Positions 61,004-64,000 of a stretch of 64,000 nucleotides of DNA are shown piece by piece. A program made the translations under genes and the position numbers. The DNA lies in the NCBI RefSeq assembly GCF_000759975.1, contig NZ_JNAM01000006.1:62001-126000 (forward strand), in the 5' to 3' direction. The stretch's first letter is position 1. Each line of letters begins with the position of its first letter. Source of the DNA: Prochlorococcus marinus str. MIT 9302. Lineage in GTDB: Bacteria; Cyanobacteriota; Cyanobacteriia; PCC-6307; Cyanobiaceae. The notes under the pieces were generated by a model. That model saw only the letters and a program-made list of their open reading frames with translations, made no database searches and had not been told where the DNA came from.

Positions 61004-62305
61004 TTAAACTCCAGTATGAAGAGTTTTTCTCCAAAGAATCTTTTTTGGGAAAATAGACATTTTCACTGTTACCCAAGGGATCACGATAAACCAATGTGAT
61101 AAATAAAAAACAGATAAAAATATCATGAAAAAATTTCTTTTTTGTAATACAGGCACTTCGCTTTTGCAAGAAGAACCGTACCAAAAAGCAATTCCAGATA
61201 AAATAAAAGCGGTGAACGAAATAGGCCAGTAAATTGGCGAATCTAATAAAGCAATACTGAGAACTAAATCAAAAATAGAAATTATTGGCAGTGCATATTG
61301 CAAGATGAAGAAATAAGTTAAATCAAATTTCTTCAAAAAATCAATTTTATTAGTAAATAATTGATCCCCATAATCAAAGAATCTTTGCAAGCCGCCCTCT
61401 GCCCATCTTTGCCTTTGTGATAATAAAGCATTTAAATTTTCAACTGCTTCTTCCATAACTGGAGGATCCCATAAGATTCCAATTCTAGAATTTGACAATA
61501 ATAATCTTAAACTCAAATCGAGATCATCAGTAACTGTGTCTTCATTAAAGGAACCACATGCCAATAATGTATCTTTTTTAATTAATTGACCATTTCCCCT
61601 TAATTCAGAAACTCCACAAACTGATAACCTTCCATATTGAAAGATTGCGTCCATAGCCATCTCCATTGACTGACATGAAGTTAAAAAATTTTTACTTACA
61701 TTTGTTACTGATTTTCTTAATTGCACAGAAGGCCAATCTCCCTCTTCTACAAAACTAAATAACCTTATAAGAGAATCTTTTTTTAGTTGAGCATCTGCAT
61801 CTAAAACTAATATCCATTCACCATGAGTAAACTTTAAAGCATAATTTAAGGCTCCTGACTTTCCTCCCCCTGCGTTTGGAGAACGACTAACTACTTTTAG
61901 ATTTTCAAATTGTCTGGATAATCGATCTAAAATTAAAGGCGTCTTATCAGAACTGCCATCATCGATTATGTAAATATTTAATTTATTTGATGGATACTCT
62001 AAATTAAATAACCTTTCAACTAATCTTTCAATAACATTCTCTTCATCTCTAGCTGCGACTAAGATATCAAGAATAGGTAAATCTTTATTAGTAACTTTAT
62101 TATTAAAAGTATTTAAAAACTTGTTTCTTTTAAAATTTCTAGAAATAACTATTAAACCATAAAAGGCAATCATTAAAGAAAGAGTAAATATAAAGTAAAA
62201 AAAACCTTTGATAATATAAACATGAGGAATGATAGCTACTAAAAGACAAGCACTAAGAAATATAAACGACTTCAATCTTCGATTTTTATAAAAACCCTTA
62301 CTCAT
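61004..62305 (-). CDS. Membrane-bound family 2 glycosyltransferase
   Basis: A 433-residue inner-membrane glycosyltransferase of the cellulose synthase/poly-GlcNAc synthase type. Two N-terminal membrane helices (about 13-55), then the GT-A domain: DILVAARDEENVIERLVERLFNLEYP, IIDDGSSDKTP, VLDADAQLKKDSL, EDTVTDDLDLSLRLL and QRQRWAEGG (the Q-x-x-R-W motif). About four C-terminal helices follow. The D,D,D,QxxRW set marks a processive or lipid-linked beta-glycosyltransferase; the sugar is not known. It is convergent with dnaX (one base between stops) and 26 bp downstream of the SpoIID-like gene, hinting at a shared envelope role. Confidence 0.88.
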   Translation of the reverse strand: MSKGFYKNRRLKSFIFLSACLLVAIIPHVYIIKGFFYFIFTLSLMIAFYGLIVISRNFKRNKFLNTFNNKVTNKDLPILDILVAARDEENVIERLVERLFNLEYPSNKLNIYIIDDGSSDKTPLILDRLSRQFENLKVVSRSPNAGGGKSGALNYALKFTHGEWILVLDADAQLKKDSLIRLFSFVEEGDWPSVQLRKSVTNVSKNFLTSCQSMEMAMDAIFQYGRLSVCGVSELRGNGQLIKKDTLLACGSFNEDTVTDDLDLSLRLLLSNSRIGILWDPPVMEEAVENLNALLSQRQRWAEGGLQRFFDYGDQLFTNKIDFLKKFDLTYFFILQYALPIISIFDLVLSIALLDSPIYWPISFTAFILSGIAFWYGSSCKSEVPVLQKRNFFMIFLSVFYLSHWFIVIPWVTVKMSIFPKKILWRKTLHTGV

Positions 62306-62331
62306 AAAATTAAATTACTAATTATTTATGA

Positions 62332-63876
62332 TCATTGAGACAATATCTCAATTTTTTCCAGTTTTGCTCCTCGATAGTAATGATTCAATATTTGTTCATA
62401 AGAGAATCCTAATTCAGCCATTTCAATTGCTCCTGACTGAGATAAACCTACACCATGGCCGAAGCCTCCTCCTCTCAAAAGCCATAAATCATCACTTAAT
62501 TTATTAATAGTAAATAAATTACTAGGTATAAAACTCAATATCCTTCGAATATCATCTTTAACTAGAACAATAGATTTATTAACTTTATTAGTCTGTATTT
62601 CTAATTTTGTCACTCTACCACTTGAACCTCGTTCAATAACCTTTAAATCCAAAACATTTTCATTAAGATTGATAAGTTTGTTTTGAATTAACTTATCTTT
62701 AATTTTAAGACTAGAAATTTTCTTATCCCAGCGAAAAAGAGAGTGATAGCTCCCATAAAATTGTTCTTTATCAAAATCTAAAAAATTATTTAATTCAGAT
62801 TCATTTGAAATTGGAAGTTTAAAAATTTTATTTAATGATTTTGAACCATCTATGATTGAATTAAAGTAAAAAGAATCTTTCATTTGCCAAGACTCACTCG
62901 CTATAGCAGATACACCACCATTGGAAGCATGATAAAAAGCATTTATTGGTTTATTTTCATATGTGAGAATTAAATTTGAAGTTACTTCGATAGCTTTTTG
63001 TACTTTTTTATTTTTAAATTTAGGAGGCTTATAAACTTGGCATTGAGTGCTTATACATAAATGATATTTATCCATATTAAATCTATCAGAATTAAAAATT
63101 CCCCAAGTTCTTGCAATAACTGCTTGTGCCTTGAGTGCTTCAATAGGTGAATTTGATCCAATTTCGTGTGGTAAAACACCTTGCAAATAATCAGCAAACT
63201 TAATTTTTTGAATTAATGTCCAAGTTCCGTATGAATCTTGTGTTAAATAAAAATTTTTGCCAAAATTAATATCATTTATTTTTATTTCTTCATCTGCAAA
63301 AATATGTATTGGTCCCTCTAGTTTCATAAAACTATACTCACTTTTAAGAAAAGGAGTTATTTGTATATTTTTTATTTTTCTGAAAATTTTATTTTTTACT
63401 TCAAACTCCGGCAAATTTTCTTCAAATGGAATCCATACCTCCCAATTTTTAGGGTAAGCTACATTACTATGAAATCCTTGATCCTTTAGTTTTTCTGCTT
63501 GTTTTTTTGCTGATTCATAGCTAGCAAAAGGACCAAAAACAATTCTTTCAATTGTTTTTGGATTTTTGATGGGTATATGCCTCCAGGTAATATTAATCTG
63601 CTTTGATTTATGTTTGATACCATTTGATGAATGCAAATTTAAAAAACCTTTATCAGTTATAAAATTTATATTCCCTCTCCTAGAAAAACTATCATTTTCA
63701 CCGCCAAGATATTGCTTTAAACCTATTAAAAGTTTTCCTTTTTTAATTTCTGTATTGAGATCAACCTTTAGCGATTCTTCTGCAAGTAAAATAGAAGTAA
63801 ATTTATCGTTAATTATTAAAAGAGAAATAAAGCCTAAAAATAAATTTAAAAAGGTACATTTAAGTTTCATAAACAT
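62332..63876 (-). CDS. SpoIID/LytB-domain exported protein
   Basis: A 514-residue protein with an N-terminal signal or anchor helix (about 8-33). A SPOR-like repeat is visible around residues 105-150 (RIVFGPFASYESAKKQAEKLKDQGFHSNVAY). The SpoIID domain follows: YLQGVLPHEIGSNSPIEALKAQAVIARTW, FYHASNGGVSA, and near the end RGGGFGHGVGLSQSGAIEMAELGFSYEQILNHYY. SpoIID proteins are lytic transglycosylases acting on denuded glycan in sporulating bacteria; cyanobacterial homologues are probably wall-cleaving enzymes. I prefer ATG at 63876; TTG at 63879 and ATG at 63870 are alternatives. Confidence 0.87.
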   Translation of the reverse strand: MFMKLKCTFLNLFLGFISLLIINDKFTSILLAEESLKVDLNTEIKKGKLLIGLKQYLGGENDSFSRRGNINFITDKGFLNLHSSNGIKHKSKQINITWRHIPIKNPKTIERIVFGPFASYESAKKQAEKLKDQGFHSNVAYPKNWEVWIPFEENLPEFEVKNKIFRKIKNIQITPFLKSEYSFMKLEGPIHIFADEEIKINDINFGKNFYLTQDSYGTWTLIQKIKFADYLQGVLPHEIGSNSPIEALKAQAVIARTWGIFNSDRFNMDKYHLCISTQCQVYKPPKFKNKKVQKAIEVTSNLILTYENKPINAFYHASNGGVSAIASESWQMKDSFYFNSIIDGSKSLNKIFKLPISNESELNNFLDFDKEQFYGSYHSLFRWDKKISSLKIKDKLIQNKLINLNENVLDLKVIERGSSGRVTKLEIQTNKVNKSIVLVKDDIRRILSFIPSNLFTINKLSDDLWLLRGGGFGHGVGLSQSGAIEMAELGFSYEQILNHYYRGAKLEKIEILSQ

Positions 63877-63961
63877 CAACTTTCCTTATCAATTAAAAAC
63901 TTTAATTTGCACCAATGCATATAAAGGTTTAGATTATCCTAATTAAACATATTTGACTTAA

Positions 63962-64000
63962 ATGTCTAAATTAAAAACTCGTAAATCGGCCGCCAAAAGA
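63962..64000 (+). CDS. rpmI: Ribosomal protein L35 (5' end only)
   Basis: The last 39 bases encode MSKLKTRKSAAKR, the conserved N-terminus of ribosomal protein L35 (family pattern M-x-K-x-K-T-x-K-x-A-A-K-R). The ATG is at 63962-63964 and the gene runs off the right edge. It is divergent from the SpoIID-like gene with an 85-bp gap. rplT normally follows but is outside the window. Confidence 0.85.
   Translation, partial: MSKLKTRKSAAKR

Overview
The window is a stretch of core chromosome from a marine picocyanobacterium, almost certainly a high-light-type Prochlorococcus. Seen directly: very AT-rich DNA (I judge about 30% GC by eye), tightly packed genes with 0-170 bp gaps, many 4-bp overlaps, almost no Shine-Dalgarno sequences, and genes restricted to or typical of oxygenic phototrophs (psaC, psbZ, ndhS, the RpaB/Ycf27 regulator, Ycf23/DUF561, a four-ACT aspartate kinase). 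I see no insertion sequence, prophage, CRISPR array, integrase or toxin-antitoxin pair. No gene-free stretch exceeds about 200 bp. The genus is inferred from gene content and composition; no strain call is made.

Layout. 1-5.3 kb: 5' end of a CPA2 Na+/H+ antiporter, divergent glycogen phosphorylase, two small unknown proteins, tRNA-Arg(CCU), RNase P RNA followed directly by RNase III, and ndhS. 5.3-13.3 kb: rimM, glmS, psaC, the acpP-fabF fatty-acid pair, transketolase, and thiC with a TPP riboswitch. 13.3-22.2 kb: a minus-strand run of a small membrane protein, an M20 amidohydrolase, a TPR lipoprotein-like exported protein and ruvB; then smpB, lysS, rpaB and the mreB-mreC-mreD cell-shape operon. 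22.3-32.8 kb: ssb, a DedA protein, ahcY, tsaE, a PfkB sugar kinase, an alpha/beta hydrolase, a group 2 sigma factor, mgtE, and a gyrB-SH3-crcB-crcB operon. 32.9-41.1 kb: miaA, infC, a GntR regulator with cysE, secA, a GNAT acetyltransferase, an NTF2-like protein, tRNA-Gly(GCC), ribH and psbZ. 41.2-51.5 kb: mutS, cobH, holA, lysC, uvrB, ycf23 and tilS. 51.5-64 kb: the asd-dapA-rnj operon opposite tig-clpP-clpX-dnaX, then a family 2 glycosyltransferase, a SpoIID-like protein and the first 13 codons of rpmI.

How the genes relate. There are recognisable functional neighbourhoods: RNA processing (rnpB-rnc, rnj-tilS), lysine/threonine precursor synthesis (lysC, asd, dapA), replication and repair (ssb, gyrB, ruvB, mutS, uvrB, holA, dnaX), proteostasis (tig, clpP, clpX), cell shape and wall (mreBCD, glmS, possibly the SpoIID-like protein), and photosynthetic electron flow (psaC, psbZ, ndhS, rpaB).

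The most interesting observation is a candidate programmed -1 frameshift site in dnaX: an in-phase seven-A slippery tract, preceded by a Shine-Dalgarno-like GAGG about ten bases upstream and followed almost at once by a -1-frame stop. It would give a 422-residue gamma-like product beside the 590-residue tau-like protein, as in E. coli. Other points of note are paired palindromes upstream of rpaB, a symmetric bidirectional -10 region between psbZ and mutS, two tandem fluoride-channel genes behind gyrB, a repeat-encoded Lys/Thr tail on trigger factor, and a 14-A tract abutting the ssb start codon. Otherwise this is ordinary streamlined core genome, and I found no clearly new multi-gene system.
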